Shown here in pieces: positions 8,654 to 18,014 of a DNA stretch of 64,000 nucleotides. The DNA comes from an uncultured Mucilaginibacter sp. (lineage in GTDB: Bacteria; Bacteroidota; Bacteroidia; Sphingobacteriales; Sphingobacteriaceae). Both the position numbers and the translations under genes were made by a program. Position 1 is the stretch's first letter. The number at the start of each line of letters is the position of its first letter. The stretch covers positions 1 to 64,000 of the forward strand of contig CAIPFE010000015.1 of the NCBI GenBank assembly GCA_903864275.1, in the 5' to 3' direction. The notes under the pieces were generated by a model, which was given only the letters and a program-made list of their open reading frames with translations, searched no databases and was not told the DNA's origin.

Positions 8654-9619
8654 TTATTGTTTATTCGGGTTAGTGATCGTTAAATTTATAGCATTAAGAA
8701 GCGAGTTATTGTCCGCCGCGTCCTGCAACAATTGCCATATCATTATTCCCCCGGCCTTTTGCAGCGCCAGTGCGGTTTTTGCTTTTATGGTTGCAATTCC
8801 GTTATAATAGACCACACCGCCGCCCGTTACAGTTACCGAATCTGTTTTTTCAGAACCCGGGTATTTTGTTGTAATGCCTTTAAAACTCATTTCTTCCGGG
8901 GCATTCGGACCGAAGCCATAACCATAAAAAGGTAAACCCAGGCTCAATTTTTCTTTGGGTATGCTTCTTGTATTATTCCAGTAATCCAGATCTTCAACTG
9001 CCATGGCATAAGGCGAATGCTGCCCCGGATTTTTAAGGTTCCACGGGCCGGTTTTATCGTACGACATAATATTCATAAAATCCAACTGCGCCAAAGCCTT
9101 ATCCGTGTATCGCGATTTATAAACCGTAGCTACCGCAGCTGTGAGCAATTTGCCCCGTCGTTTTAACGCCGCCGAAAGTTCAGTAATAAAGTTTTCGTAG
9201 TTGTTATCTATGTATTCCCCTTCAAGGTCCGCGTCAATTCCATCAAGCTTATTATCTTTTACAAGTTGCACGGTGTTTTTTATAAAATCACCCCGCAGGC
9301 TATCCGATAGCAGGGAGTGAAAATAAACCGGCACCAAACCGCCGCCGATAGACGCCAAAACTTTTACATTTTTATCATGCGCGGTCGTTATAAAAGCAGC
9401 CAACGCTGGCATTGCTCTGAAATTGCCGGTTTCATCCGGATTAATAAAGGCTATATTAATATAGTTTACTTTGCCAAGGTCAATGCCTGCCGTTTTACCA
9501 TTTTCAATATCTGCCGTACGCACATATCCAACAACCCGGAATGGCGATGTTGTTTGGGCATGACCTATTTTGAAACTGAACTGTAGCGCGACAACGACAA
9601 TAAAAACAACTTTTTTCAT
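8654..9619 (-). CDS. Glycoside hydrolase family 18 (chitinase-like), secreted
   Basis: This 321-residue protein begins with a signal peptide (about 1-22, ending GHAQ). The GH18 signature DGIDADLE is at residues 126-133 with Glu133 as the proton donor. MSYD and the GLPFYGYGF block follow, as expected for the (beta/alpha)8 barrel. The family hydrolyses chitin or related N-acetylglucosamine polymers, or binds glycans. The exported location is periplasmic or extracellular. No carbohydrate-binding module is present. It converges with phosphoglucomutase and is divergent from the gene at 9775. Confidence 0.9.
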   Translation of the reverse strand: MKKVVFIVVVALQFSFKIGHAQTTSPFRVVGYVRTADIENGKTAGIDLGKVNYINIAFINPDETGNFRAMPALAAFITTAHDKNVKVLASIGGGLVPVYFHSLLSDSLRGDFIKNTVQLVKDNKLDGIDADLEGEYIDNNYENFITELSAALKRRGKLLTAAVATVYKSRYTDKALAQLDFMNIMSYDKTGPWNLKNPGQHSPYAMAVEDLDYWNNTRSIPKEKLSLGLPFYGYGFGPNAPEEMSFKGITTKYPGSEKTDSVTVTGGGVVYYNGIATIKAKTALALQKAGGIMIWQLLQDAADNNSLLNAINLTITNPNKQ

Positions 9620-9774
9620 ATAAATACCTATGTGGGGCGACCTGTTAAACGGGGTAACGATTTAATCGTAAATCTATTACTTATCAGGGTAAAGCTATGC
9701 GTTCATGAGCAAATCTAAATGTTAAATAATGTTATCAAAAAGTGTAATTTATCCGGTTTGTATTACTTTTAACC

Positions 9775-10512
9775 ATGTTTCGATATTTACTGATATTTTT
9801 TTGCTTTACTTTCTGCATTATATCCTCACACGCGCAAACGGTTTTTAACGGCCGCGTATTTGAAAACAAAACCCGAATAACCTTGCATGGCGTACGGGTT
9901 GAGAATTTGACCAACAGGCTGGTTGCTCTTTCCGGCGACGACGGCCGGTTTAGCATCGCGGCCAAAGTTGGTGATTTTTTGGTTTTGAAGGAATTTGCGT
10001 ATCAGCCGGATACATTGCTTATAACCGATATGCACGACCGGGAAATATTTCTGGAACCGGTAAGAAACATGCTGAACCAGGTAACCATTACCGATACCAG
10101 CGGCAGGACATCAGCAGCGGAAAAGAATATGAAATTACCTTATGACCCAGAATTTCACGGGCAAACAATGGTTTATCACCGCGACAAAAACGGAGATTAC
10201 GATGGCGGGATTATTTTGCGGCTGCATTACTTTACCGGGGATGACAACAAAAAAAGGAAAGCCCAAAAGAAAGAAGAAGAACGGGTGCTCAGCCAGGAGA
10301 TAAGCACTATTTTTACAGCGGATAATATCAGCCACTACCTTCCGCTAAGAGGCGCTGACCTTGACAGCTTTCTGCTTCTATACACCCCAGAAATTAGAGT
10401 ATACAACAACGAGGACTTCAACCTGTTATCCTATCTAAATGCCTCCTACAAAACATGGCTTGGCCTTTCCGCCGAACAACGTAAGGCCGGGCAGATATTT
10501 AAGAAAGAATAG
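9775..10512 (+). CDS. Secreted protein with carboxypeptidase-like regulatory domain
   Basis: This 245-residue protein has a signal peptide (about 1-20, ending SHAQ). Residues about 24-90 form a CarboxypepD_reg-like beta-sandwich (FNGRVFENKTRITLHGVRV, then a Gly-rich turn and LFVPDTL-type strands), the same domain that opens many TonB-dependent receptors. The remainder is charged and helical with no known domain. It probably resides in the periplasm or on the outer membrane. The role is unknown; it is not followed by a receptor gene, so it is not a receptor fragment by context. Confidence 0.7.
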   Translation: MFRYLLIFFCFTFCIISSHAQTVFNGRVFENKTRITLHGVRVENLTNRLVALSGDDGRFSIAAKVGDFLVLKEFAYQPDTLLITDMHDREIFLEPVRNMLNQVTITDTSGRTSAAEKNMKLPYDPEFHGQTMVYHRDKNGDYDGGIILRLHYFTGDDNKKRKAQKKEEERVLSQEISTIFTADNISHYLPLRGADLDSFLLLYTPEIRVYNNEDFNLLSYLNASYKTWLGLSAEQRKAGQIFKKE

Positions 10513-10690
10513 GTTGAAAGCAGTTGAAGAGGTTGTAATAAGTTGAAGAGGTTATAGTTTTAGTCCGAAAGTCGGTAAAGTCCGAAAGAAGCAGCAGCCT
10601 TCCCAACTTGGTAATGATGAAATTTTTTAACGCCAACTTTTACAACCTCTGCAACCTACTACAACTTTTATAACCTACTTCAACTTCTGA
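10512..10690. repeat. Composite inverted repeat of GTTGAA/GTTGTAA units
   Basis: The left arm (10512-10556) is built of GGTTGAA and GAGGTTGTAA units; the right arm (10633-10690) carries their complements (CAACTTTTACAACCTCT and similar). The middle is about 75 bp. The same architecture with the same unit occurs at 23635-23791 and 48050-48153. Here it lies between convergent genes. Confidence 0.7.
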
Positions 10691-10693
10691 AAG

Positions 10694-11680
10694 CTACTTA
10701 TGCGCCAAACTATCCGCTTTCGCTTTCGCCTTTTTCTTGAAAAATCCCTTCAGCAAAAAGTTGCTTTGAGCGGCTTCAAGATCCTCATTTAACTTCACAG
10801 AACTTTGCTGCAGGTTAGTTAAGGTTGATTGAATCTGGGCGGCGCCCTTGGGGTCGTTCAATAATTCGCCTAAAGTATTATCGGTGGTGTTTAATTTATT
10901 GCTTGCCTTGTTGAGATTATTGGTTAGGGTGGTAGCATTTGCAGCCGCTTGCTGTAATTGGGTAACTGCGCCTTTTATCCTGTTAAACGTTGCTGTATCT
11001 GTAAGCAGTTTATCGGCAAATCCGCCTTTTGTGTTCATTTTGTTGCTGAATTGGTTAAGGCTGCTGGCCAATCGGGCGGCGCTTGAGGTGGCGGCTTCTA
11101 AATTGCGCATCGAGCTGCGTAATTGAACGCCCATGGTGCTATCGGCTAATAACGCGCCTACGGTGCCTTTTCCCTGTAGTATTTTGTGGCTTAGTAATTT
11201 AAAATCAGTAGTTATTGCCAACAGGTTTTGATTGTTTTGCTGCAGGGTTTTTATCATATCATCTGTTGAAAGCAGTTTTTCGGCCTGTAAAACATCACCG
11301 TCCTGTACCACCGGGGCCCTTGGACTTCCACCGTCAATAACGATGAGCTTATTACCGATCAACCCATCTGAACCGATGCGCACCCCGGAATTGCGGTGAA
11401 TATACTGCTGGGTATTCTGGTCAACTTTCATCAGCACATTTACCTGGGATATACCTACAAATTTGATACTGCTGATAGTGCCCACTTTAACGCCCGAGAA
11501 CCAAACATCATTACCCTTTTTTAACCCGGCAACGTCGTCAAATATCGCGCTGATGTGGATGCTCTTTTCAAAGCTTTTTTGTTGGCCGCCAAGCGTGAAA
11601 ACGCCAAGGACAAATATAACAAGCCCGAGCGCCAAAAATACGCCAACCGTTATTGCTTTTCTATTTTCTGTTGCTGCCAT
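10694..11680 (-). CDS. mlaD: MCE-domain protein MlaD of a phospholipid transport system
   Basis: This 328-residue protein has one N-terminal membrane segment (about 10-30) and an MCE domain (about 38-118), the lipid-binding ring former of Mla transporters, exposed to the periplasm. The C-terminal half is helical with Gln/Asn/Leu-rich segments, longer than in E. coli MlaD (183 residues), as in many Bacteroidota MCE proteins. It is the last gene of mlaE-mlaF-mlaD, separated by 14 bp from mlaF. The complex moves phospholipids between inner and outer membranes; direction here is unknown. MlaB and MlaC genes are not present. Confidence 0.85.
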   Translation of the reverse strand: MAATENRKAITVGVFLALGLVIFVLGVFTLGGQQKSFEKSIHISAIFDDVAGLKKGNDVWFSGVKVGTISSIKFVGISQVNVLMKVDQNTQQYIHRNSGVRIGSDGLIGNKLIVIDGGSPRAPVVQDGDVLQAEKLLSTDDMIKTLQQNNQNLLAITTDFKLLSHKILQGKGTVGALLADSTMGVQLRSSMRNLEAATSSAARLASSLNQFSNKMNTKGGFADKLLTDTATFNRIKGAVTQLQQAAANATTLTNNLNKASNKLNTTDNTLGELLNDPKGAAQIQSTLTNLQQSSVKLNEDLEAAQSNFLLKGFFKKKAKAKADSLAHK

Positions 11681-11694
11681 AATATTTATTATAT

Positions 11695-12468
11695 CTATTG
11701 TGTAAAATTGTAATCAAAAAACGGTTTTATCCGTTTATCGTTAGTGTCAAAAACTTCTTCGAAAGTTCCCACCCGCTGAAATTTGCCTTCAATCAGCATG
11801 GCTATGCGGTCGCCGGTCGTTTTGGCACAAGTAAGGTCATGCGTAATAATGATAGATGAGGTGTGGTAACGTTGCTGCACCTCATTTATCAGGTCATTGA
11901 TCTCGGTACACGTAATTGGGTCAAGGCCCGCTGTAGGTTCGTCATAAAGCATGATCTCCGGGTTGAGTATAAGCGTACGGGCTATCCCGATCCGTTTGCG
12001 CTGGCCGCCGGAAAGTTCCGCAGGCATCTGATTTATGGTTTGCGAAAGCCCCACAGCGTCAAGTACCGTTTCAACCGCAATATCGATCTCCTTCCGGGAT
12101 ATATTTGTACGGTTTCGCACCAGGGGGAACTCCAGGTTTTTACGCACGGTCATGCTGTCATACAAGGCGCTGCTTTGAAACGAAAATCCCATTTTGATGC
12201 GCAGTTCCCTCAACTGCTTCTCAGTTAAACAACATACATCATTGCCCAACACTTCAATGGTCCCTTTATCAGGTTTCAAGAGGCCCGAGATAAGTTTTAT
12301 AAGCACAGATTTTCCCGATCCGGAGCGGCCCAACACCACCAAATTTTCTCCCTGGTGCAGGTCAAGGTCAATTCCGCGCAATACGGCAAAATCTTCAAAC
12401 GCCTTTTCCAGTCCCCTGATGCTGATCACGGTTTTATTGTAATCTATATTTGCCTTTTCCTTTTCCAT
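11695..12468 (-). CDS. mlaF: ABC transporter ATPase MlaF
   Basis: This 257-residue ATPase has Walker A GRSGSGKS (about 48-55), the signature LSGGQRKR (about 152-159) and Walker B IMLYDEPTAGLDP. It powers the Mla lipid transporter on the cytoplasmic side of the inner membrane. The C-terminal stretch after residue 225 (RVGTFEEVFD) matches MlaF-type ATPases. It sits 14 bp after mlaE and 14 bp before mlaD, so the three are one transcript. Confidence 0.92.
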   Translation of the reverse strand: MEKEKANIDYNKTVISIRGLEKAFEDFAVLRGIDLDLHQGENLVVLGRSGSGKSVLIKLISGLLKPDKGTIEVLGNDVCCLTEKQLRELRIKMGFSFQSSALYDSMTVRKNLEFPLVRNRTNISRKEIDIAVETVLDAVGLSQTINQMPAELSGGQRKRIGIARTLILNPEIMLYDEPTAGLDPITCTEINDLINEVQQRYHTSSIIITHDLTCAKTTGDRIAMLIEGKFQRVGTFEEVFDTNDKRIKPFFDYNFTQ

Positions 12469-12482
12469 AATCTGCGGTGCGA

Positions 12483-13295
12483 TCAGCGAAAGTTACTGGT
12501 TATTTGTACAATAATAATTTCCTCGATAAATACCAGGAACATAGCGGTAACTACAGCGCCGTTCGCTGCCTTGCCAACACCTTCGGTACCTTCGCTTGAA
12601 TAATAGCCCTGGTAGCAGCCGACAATGCCGATGGTGAAGCCAAAAACCACTGATTTAATTAATGAGGCTGTAAAATCAAGGAACATAAGGGGCTGGAAAA
12701 ACTGCTGGACAAACGCTGTATAGCTGATACCTTCGTTCGTGGCCACATTTAAATAGCCGCCCAATAAGCCTATAAATGCAGTATAAGTAGCCAAAATAGG
12801 TATAGTTAAAGTGGTTGCCAGCACACGTGTGCACACCAAAAACTTAAAGGGGTTAGTGCCCGATACCTCCATGGCGTCAATTTGTTCGGTTACCCGCATT
12901 GAGCCTAACTCGGCCCCGATGCTGGAGCCAACTTTACCCGAAGCTATTAGCGCCGTAACCAAAGGCGCCAGCGCGCGCATAATAGCGATAGATACCAATG
13001 ACGGCAGCCACGAGTTTGCCCCAAAGCTTGCAAGCGACGGGCGCGATTGTTTGGTAAATATAAACCCTACGATAAAACCGGTTACTGATATTAAAGTAAA
13101 CGAGCGTACGCCTACTTCATAACATTGACGCACTATTTCTTTAAATTCATAAGGCGGTAAAAAGGCCTCCTTGAAAAACCGGATAATAAACAGGTGTATC
13201 TTATAAATATCTGTAAAGAAACCTGCGAGGCGTTGCCAGAAAGTAGGGCCTTTTTTTTGCGCGGGCGGTTGTGCGTTATTGCTTACTGTATCCAT
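12483..13295 (-). CDS. mlaE: ABC transporter permease MlaE
   Basis: This 270-residue integral membrane protein belongs to the MlaE/YrbE permease family. Around five hydrophobic segments lie between residues 60 and 265, with the family-typical GAELGSMRVTEQIDAMEVSGTNP loop in the middle (about 145-167; its conserved Glu and Arg are visible) that contacts MlaF. It is the first gene of the mlaEFD operon and starts at ATG 13295. The promoter must lie in 13296-13691, shared with the divergent AraC-family gene. Confidence 0.92.
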   Translation of the reverse strand: MDTVSNNAQPPAQKKGPTFWQRLAGFFTDIYKIHLFIIRFFKEAFLPPYEFKEIVRQCYEVGVRSFTLISVTGFIVGFIFTKQSRPSLASFGANSWLPSLVSIAIMRALAPLVTALIASGKVGSSIGAELGSMRVTEQIDAMEVSGTNPFKFLVCTRVLATTLTIPILATYTAFIGLLGGYLNVATNEGISYTAFVQQFFQPLMFLDFTASLIKSVVFGFTIGIVGCYQGYYSSEGTEGVGKAANGAVVTAMFLVFIEEIIIVQITSNFR

Positions 13296-13691
13296 TAATT
13301 ACAATAAAGGTATTGCTTATTTAACATAGTGATATGGTTACTACAAAAAACTTGGTAAGATGTTTACCAAACTGGTTTTTATCCGGTTAAACTTAAACAT
13401 TTTGTAAAAGTTTGCCACTGCAAACCTAAGTTTAATTCAGTCAAATAAATGATTTCAGCTTGAAAAATACATCCATGAAATGTAAAAATTTGGTATTGGG
13501 CTATTGAAAGCTGCCTAAACATATCTTTTGGCCGGGCAAAAGTTCTTATACAATTTAATGTTCCAGCTGCCCTGAACAATACAGTTCTTTTAATTTTATT
13601 TAAGCCAATCGACAATTATTCCATTTAATTGTTAAATTCGTATCAACTTATTGCGTTATCAATACGCCCTTATACACCTAAAGAAATTATA
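13296..13691. promoter_or_regulatory. Divergent promoter region of mlaE and the AraC gene
   Basis: This 396-bp AT-rich stretch has no convincing gene. A perfect 7-bp inverted repeat, TTGGTAA-N5-TTACCAA, at 13352-13370 is a candidate operator. The rest, including a short TTG-started frame on the minus strand, shows no protein-like composition. Confidence 0.5.
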
Positions 13692-14567
13692 ATGAATAGC
13701 AATGTAATGCGCGAAATTACCCCGCTGACTCCAAGCGACTGCTTTACCATTTTTACAAGGGTTAAAAAGAAATTCGACTTCCCGCTCCACTATCATGATG
13801 AGTACGAACTCAACCTGATATTGAATGCCAGAGGCGCCAAGCGCGTAGTAGGGGGGCATATCGAAGTGATCGATGACCTGGAGCTGGCGCTGATCGGCCC
13901 TAACCTTTACCATGCCTGGTTTACAAACCTGTGCCAGAGCGAAGCAATAACCGAGATCACTATCCAGTTTCATAAAGATCTTTTTGACGAGAAATTTTTA
14001 AAACGGAACCAACTCAGCTTTTTGAAAAGCATGCTGGAACGTTCGCAAAGAGGGATAACATTCGCGCCTGAGACCATCTCGGCGCTTAAAGACAGGATAC
14101 TGGCATTGGATAAAAAAAGCGGCTTTGATTCCGTGCTCGAACTGTTATCCATCCTGCACGACCTGTCTATATCCCGCAATATGAAAACGCTTTCCGATCC
14201 AAGCTTTACTAATGAAAAGTTTTTTTATAACAGCCGGCGCATTGAGCGAGTGTTTGAGCACATGAACGATAACTACAACAGGCAGGTAACCCTTGCCGAG
14301 GTCGCCAGGATTGCTAATATGCCCGAAGCTTCTTTCAGCCGCTTCATAAAAAAACGCACCGGCAAAACTTTTATCGATAGTTTAAACGAAATAAGGCTGG
14401 GTCACGCCTCGCGGATGCTCATAGATTCAACCACCACGGTAGCCGAAATTGCCTACAAATGCGGTTTTAATAACATATCAAATTTCAACAGGATATTTAA
14501 ACGCAAAAAACTTTGCATCCCAAAAGAGTTCAGAGAAACCTATACGGGGAATCGCGTTTTTATTTAA
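13692..14567 (+). CDS. AraC-family transcriptional regulator
   Basis: This 291-residue regulator has an N-terminal cupin-like sensing domain (about 10-110, with the LHYHDEYELNLI motif) and two C-terminal helix-turn-helix units of the AraC type (about 190-285; VTLAEVARIANM and TTVAEIAYKCGFNN). ATG 13692 is preferred to a TTG 63 bp upstream, since the extension lacks domain character. It heads the row of mannan genes on the plus strand, so it probably senses a mannan-derived sugar and activates them. This takes the place of a SusR or hybrid two-component regulator. The ligand is inferred from context. Confidence 0.88.
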   Translation: MNSNVMREITPLTPSDCFTIFTRVKKKFDFPLHYHDEYELNLILNARGAKRVVGGHIEVIDDLELALIGPNLYHAWFTNLCQSEAITEITIQFHKDLFDEKFLKRNQLSFLKSMLERSQRGITFAPETISALKDRILALDKKSGFDSVLELLSILHDLSISRNMKTLSDPSFTNEKFFYNSRRIERVFEHMNDNYNRQVTLAEVARIANMPEASFSRFIKKRTGKTFIDSLNEIRLGHASRMLIDSTTTVAEIAYKCGFNNISNFNRIFKRKKLCIPKEFRETYTGNRVFI

Positions 14568-14792
14568 TGTGCGGATGAGCAGATTTTTACAAACAGTTTC
14601 CTAATAAATTCAGGCAATTTATGGTTAAAATAATATTACAGTTGGGTTATTTATAAATCTACTTTAGACAGTACCAATTATAAGCATTCAGATGAAGCAA
14701 TTTTTCAATCAACAGGTGTTTCTAAATCTGCACATCCGCACATTTGCTCATCCGCACATTTGCATATCCGCACATTCGCACATTCGCACATC
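14566..14792. repeat. Inverted repeat with CCGCACATTTGC/CATTCGCA tandem units
   Basis: AATGTGCGGATGAGCAGATTT at the end of the AraC gene (14566-14586) is mirrored by AAATCTGCACATCCGCACATT from 14724. The right arm continues as tandem 7-12 bp units (TCCGCACATTTGC, CATTCGCA) up to the symporter start codon. The repeats therefore occupy the leader and ribosome-binding region of the symporter gene. Confidence 0.7.
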
Positions 14793-16634
14793 ATGAAACT
14801 CCACGCTGTAGATATTGCCATTATAGCTTTATACCTTTTAAGTACCGTATTTATAGGGTTGTGGTATCGCAAAAAGGCGAGCCTGAACAAGGAAAGCTAT
14901 ATGCTGGGCGGTAAATCGCTCCCCTGGTACAAGCTTGGTTTAAGCGATGCCTCCGATATGTTTGATATCAGCGGCACCATGTGGATGGTTAGCCTGTGCT
15001 TTGTTTACGGCATGAAAAGCATCTGGATACCCTGGCTTTGGCCCGTATTTAACCAGGTTTTTTTAATGATGTACCTGTCGCGCTGGCTGCGCCGCTCAAA
15101 TGCTTCCACCGGTGCCGAATGGCTGGCAACCCGTTTCGGTAAAACCGGGCCGGGGGTAAATGCCTCACAAGTCATTGTTATAGCATTCGCATTGTTAAGT
15201 TGCCTTGGTTTTATGGCCTACGGATTTATCGGCCTTGGTAAATTCATCGAAATATTTGTGCCATGGGATATGATAAAAGGCTATATCCCCTTTGATGTTG
15301 CACCCCAATATGTGCCGCATGTGTATGGGGTTATTTTCACGCTATTCGCGATGTTTTATTCCATTTTAGGCGGCATGCACAGCATCGTGGTGGGCGATAT
15401 GGTAAAATACAGCATCATGACCGTGGCCTGTATCTGGATAGGTTTTATAGCTGCCGGGCAACTTGGCAGCCACCACCTGGACGTGCCTGGCGGTTGGTAC
15501 AGCCCGTTTTTTGGAATGCATCTTAATTTAAATTGGTCCAACATTATCACGGAAGTGAACACTAAAATAACAGGTGACGGCTATTCGCTTTTCGGCCTTT
15601 TCGGTCTGTTTTTTATGATGATGGCCTTTAAAGGTTTCTTTGCCGCATTGGCGGGCCCTGCACCAAATTACGATATGCAAAAGATCCTTTCAACCCGCTC
15701 GCCCGAAGAGGCAAGTAAAATGAGCGGCTTTGTAAATATCATCCTGCTGCCCATCCGTTACACGCTTATCATCAGCCTAACCGCTTTGGGTTTAATATTT
15801 TATCACCAGATGAATTTAAAGGATGCAGCTGGCGCCATAGATTTTGAACGGATTCTACCGGCCGTAATTAATAATTTTTTACCTGTCGGCCTGGTGGGCT
15901 TGTTGCTTGCCGGTTTATTAGGCGCCTTCATGAGCACCTTCAGCGGAACGATGAATGCCGCCCAGGCTTATATCGTAAATGATATTTATATTAAGTACAT
16001 CAATCCAAATGCATCCGCTTCGAAAACAATCAGTATGAATTACATAGTAGGTGTAATTGTAGTGGCTGTGGGGGTTATGCTGGGATTTTTTATAAAAAAT
16101 GTGAATGAGGCCCTGCAATTTATTGTGTCGGCACTTTATGGAGGGTATATTGCCTCAAACGTTTTAAAATGGCACTGGTGGCGCTTTAACGCGACAGGCT
16201 TTTTTTGGGGAATGTTGTCAGGGATCATCGTCTCCCTGATATTACCCTGGTTTGTTGATTCAGCGCATTTACTCGGTTGGTTCCCGGCATTGTTCTTTGT
16301 TTCAATGGCCGGATCTGTTATCGGCGCTTACGCATCACCACCAACCGACATGGCTGTATTAAAATCCTTTTATGCCAACGTGCGCCCCTGGGGTTTTTGG
16401 GAGCCGGTTAAACAGGCAGTTTTGGTTGACGACCCGTCGTTTCAATCAAATAAAAACTTTAAGCTGAACATGTTCAACGTGGTCATCGGCACCATCGCGC
16501 AGTGTTGCCTAACCATTTTGCCTATGTATTTAATATTAAGCCAAAAAATGCCGCTATTGATTACCGTAGGCATATTGGCCATAATAGTCATCATTCTGAA
16601 AAGGACCTGGTGGAATAAATTGAAGGATTATTAG
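14793..16634 (+). CDS. Sodium:solute symporter (SSS family), probable mannoside importer
   Basis: This 613-residue inner-membrane protein has about 13-14 hydrophobic segments and SSS-family features, such as GGKSLPWYKLGLSDASDMF near residues 35-53 and SGTMNAAQAY in the middle. It would import a sugar with Na+. The ATG at 14793 is chosen over an upstream TTG because the extra residues are encoded by tandem repeats. It lies between the AraC gene and the GH130 gene; an equivalent transporter sits with the mannosylglucose phosphorylase in the Bacteroides fragilis mannan cluster. The likely substrate is mannobiose or a short mannooligosaccharide (inference). Confidence 0.88.
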   Translation: MKLHAVDIAIIALYLLSTVFIGLWYRKKASLNKESYMLGGKSLPWYKLGLSDASDMFDISGTMWMVSLCFVYGMKSIWIPWLWPVFNQVFLMMYLSRWLRRSNASTGAEWLATRFGKTGPGVNASQVIVIAFALLSCLGFMAYGFIGLGKFIEIFVPWDMIKGYIPFDVAPQYVPHVYGVIFTLFAMFYSILGGMHSIVVGDMVKYSIMTVACIWIGFIAAGQLGSHHLDVPGGWYSPFFGMHLNLNWSNIITEVNTKITGDGYSLFGLFGLFFMMMAFKGFFAALAGPAPNYDMQKILSTRSPEEASKMSGFVNIILLPIRYTLIISLTALGLIFYHQMNLKDAAGAIDFERILPAVINNFLPVGLVGLLLAGLLGAFMSTFSGTMNAAQAYIVNDIYIKYINPNASASKTISMNYIVGVIVVAVGVMLGFFIKNVNEALQFIVSALYGGYIASNVLKWHWWRFNATGFFWGMLSGIIVSLILPWFVDSAHLLGWFPALFFVSMAGSVIGAYASPPTDMAVLKSFYANVRPWGFWEPVKQAVLVDDPSFQSNKNFKLNMFNVVIGTIAQCCLTILPMYLILSQKMPLLITVGILAIIVIILKRTWWNKLKDY

Positions 16635-16642
16635 AAGAACAT

Positions 16643-16770
16643 GTAGAGACGCGATACATCGCGTCTCTACGAAATGTTTACCAATGGAAATTGTAGAGAC
16701 ACAATACTTTGTGTCTCTGACGAATGCATCCGGAGACACAAAATGGAGACACAAAGTATTGTGTCTCTAC
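16643..16770. repeat. GTAGAGAC palindromes: one 28-bp palindrome and one 25-bp inverted pair
   Basis: Positions 16643-16670 form a perfect palindrome (13-bp arms starting GTAGAGACGCGAT, two-base loop). Positions 16693-16717 and 16746-16770 are exact reverse complements of each other (25 bp, GTAGAGACACAAT...). A partial copy is at 29315-29337. This is a dispersed REP-like sequence between the symporter and GH130 genes. Confidence 0.8.
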
Positions 16771-16787
16771 AAAAAGAAAATATATCT

Positions 16788-17975
16788 ATGGAATTTGAAA
16801 AACGATTATACCTGCTGGAAGAAGAACACAGGGAGCTGGTCAATAAACAAAATGAAATATCAAGTACCGGCAAGGGCGTTTTCGACCGTTACAAAAACCC
16901 TGTATTGACAGCCGGCCATACGCCGCTTTTTTGGCGGTACGATCTCAACCCGGAAACAAACCCATACCTGGCCGAACGCTTTGGCATTAATGCGGTATTT
17001 AACGCCGGCGCTATAAAATTAAACGGTAAGTATTTAATGGTGGCTCGGGTAGAAGGCGCCGACCGTAAATCGTTTTTCGCGGTTGCCGAAAGCCCGGATG
17101 GGATCAACAATTTTACATTTTGGGAATATCCCGTTGATATGCCCGAAACGAACGAGCCGGACACCAATGTATATGATATGCGCTTAACCGCGCATGAGGA
17201 TGGCTGGATATACGGCCTTTTTTGTACAGAAAGACGCGATCCTGAAGCGCCAGCCTACGATCAATCAATGGCTGTAGCGGCCTGCGGTATCGCCCGCACA
17301 AAAGACCTGGTAAAATGGGAACGCCTGCCCGATCTGATCACCAACTCGCCACAGCAAAGGAACGTGGTTTTGCATCCCGAATTTGTGGATGGAAAATATG
17401 CCCTGTACACCCGCCCGCAGGATGGCTTTATCAGTGCCGGAAAGGGTGGCGGCATTGGTTTTGGCCTGGCTGAAACGATGGAAAATGCGGTGGTTGACCA
17501 CGAAACTATCATCGACAATAAAAATTACCATACCGTTTATGAAGCAAAAAACGGCCAGGGCCCAATGCCAATAAAAACCCCAAAAGGCTGGCTGCACCTG
17601 GCACATGGAGTACGCAATACCGCCGCGGGTTTACGTTATGTATTGTATATGTTTATGACCGACCTGCACGACTTAACCAAAGTCTTATACAAACCTGCAG
17701 GTTACTTTTTAGCCCCCGAAGGCGAAGAACGGATTGGTGATGTATCGAACGTCGTATTTTGTAACGGGTGGATAAGGGATGATGACGACACAGTTTATAT
17801 CTATTATGCTTCGTCAGATACCAGGATGCACGTAGCCACAAGCACGGTAGATAAATTACTGGATTATGTGATGAACACCCCGCCTGATGGGCTGCGGTCG
17901 GCATCATCAGTTAATACCCTCTACAGGATAATTGACAGAAATAAAGAATTGTTAAGCCCGAAGTCTTTAGCCTAA
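16788..17975 (+). CDS. GH130 4-O-beta-D-mannosyl-D-glucose phosphorylase
   Basis: This 395-residue enzyme matches GH130 subfamily 1. It phosphorolyses mannosyl-beta-1,4-glucose to alpha-mannose-1-phosphate and glucose in the cytoplasm. The catalytic Asp is Asp130 in NVYDMRLT, one residue off the Asp131 of the Bacteroides fragilis enzyme. [19 protein letters not shown] (about 72-90), RNVVLHPEF and [11 protein letters not shown] follow the family pattern. No signal peptide is present. The start is ATG 16788; an upstream frame through the repeat is rejected. It is followed after 39 bp by the 2-epimerase gene that makes its substrate. Confidence 0.92.
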   Translation: MEFEKRLYLLEEEHRELVNKQNEISSTGKGVFDRYKNPVLTAGHTPLFWRYDLNPETNPYLAERFGINAVFNAGAIKLNGKYLMVARVEGADRKSFFAVAESPDGINNFTFWEYPVDMPETNEPDTNVYDMRLTAHEDGWIYGLFCTERRDPEAPAYDQSMAVAACGIARTKDLVKWERLPDLITNSPQQRNVVLHPEFVDGKYALYTRPQDGFISAGKGGGIGFGLAETMENAVVDHETIIDNKNYHTVYEAKNGQGPMPIKTPKGWLHLAHGVRNTAAGLRYVLYMFMTDLHDLTKVLYKPAGYFLAPEGEERIGDVSNVVFCNGWIRDDDDTVYIYYASSDTRMHVATSTVDKLLDYVMNTPPDGLRSASSVNTLYRIIDRNKELLSPKSLA

Positions 17976-18014
17976 GGTATTAAGTCGGCGTTTCATTGAA
18001 TTAAAAATGATTGG

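Noticed and set aside
14760..14793. Longer symporter start at TTG 14760
   Set aside because: The extra 11 residues are encoded by tandem repeats; ATG 14793 opens with the normal first segment.
16643..16770. CRISPR-like repeats
   Set aside because: The copies are palindromes and inverted pairs, not evenly spaced direct repeats with spacers, and no cas gene is present in the window.
16674..16788. Longer GH130 start at 16674
   Set aside because: The extension is translated palindrome sequence; the family begins near ATG 16788.
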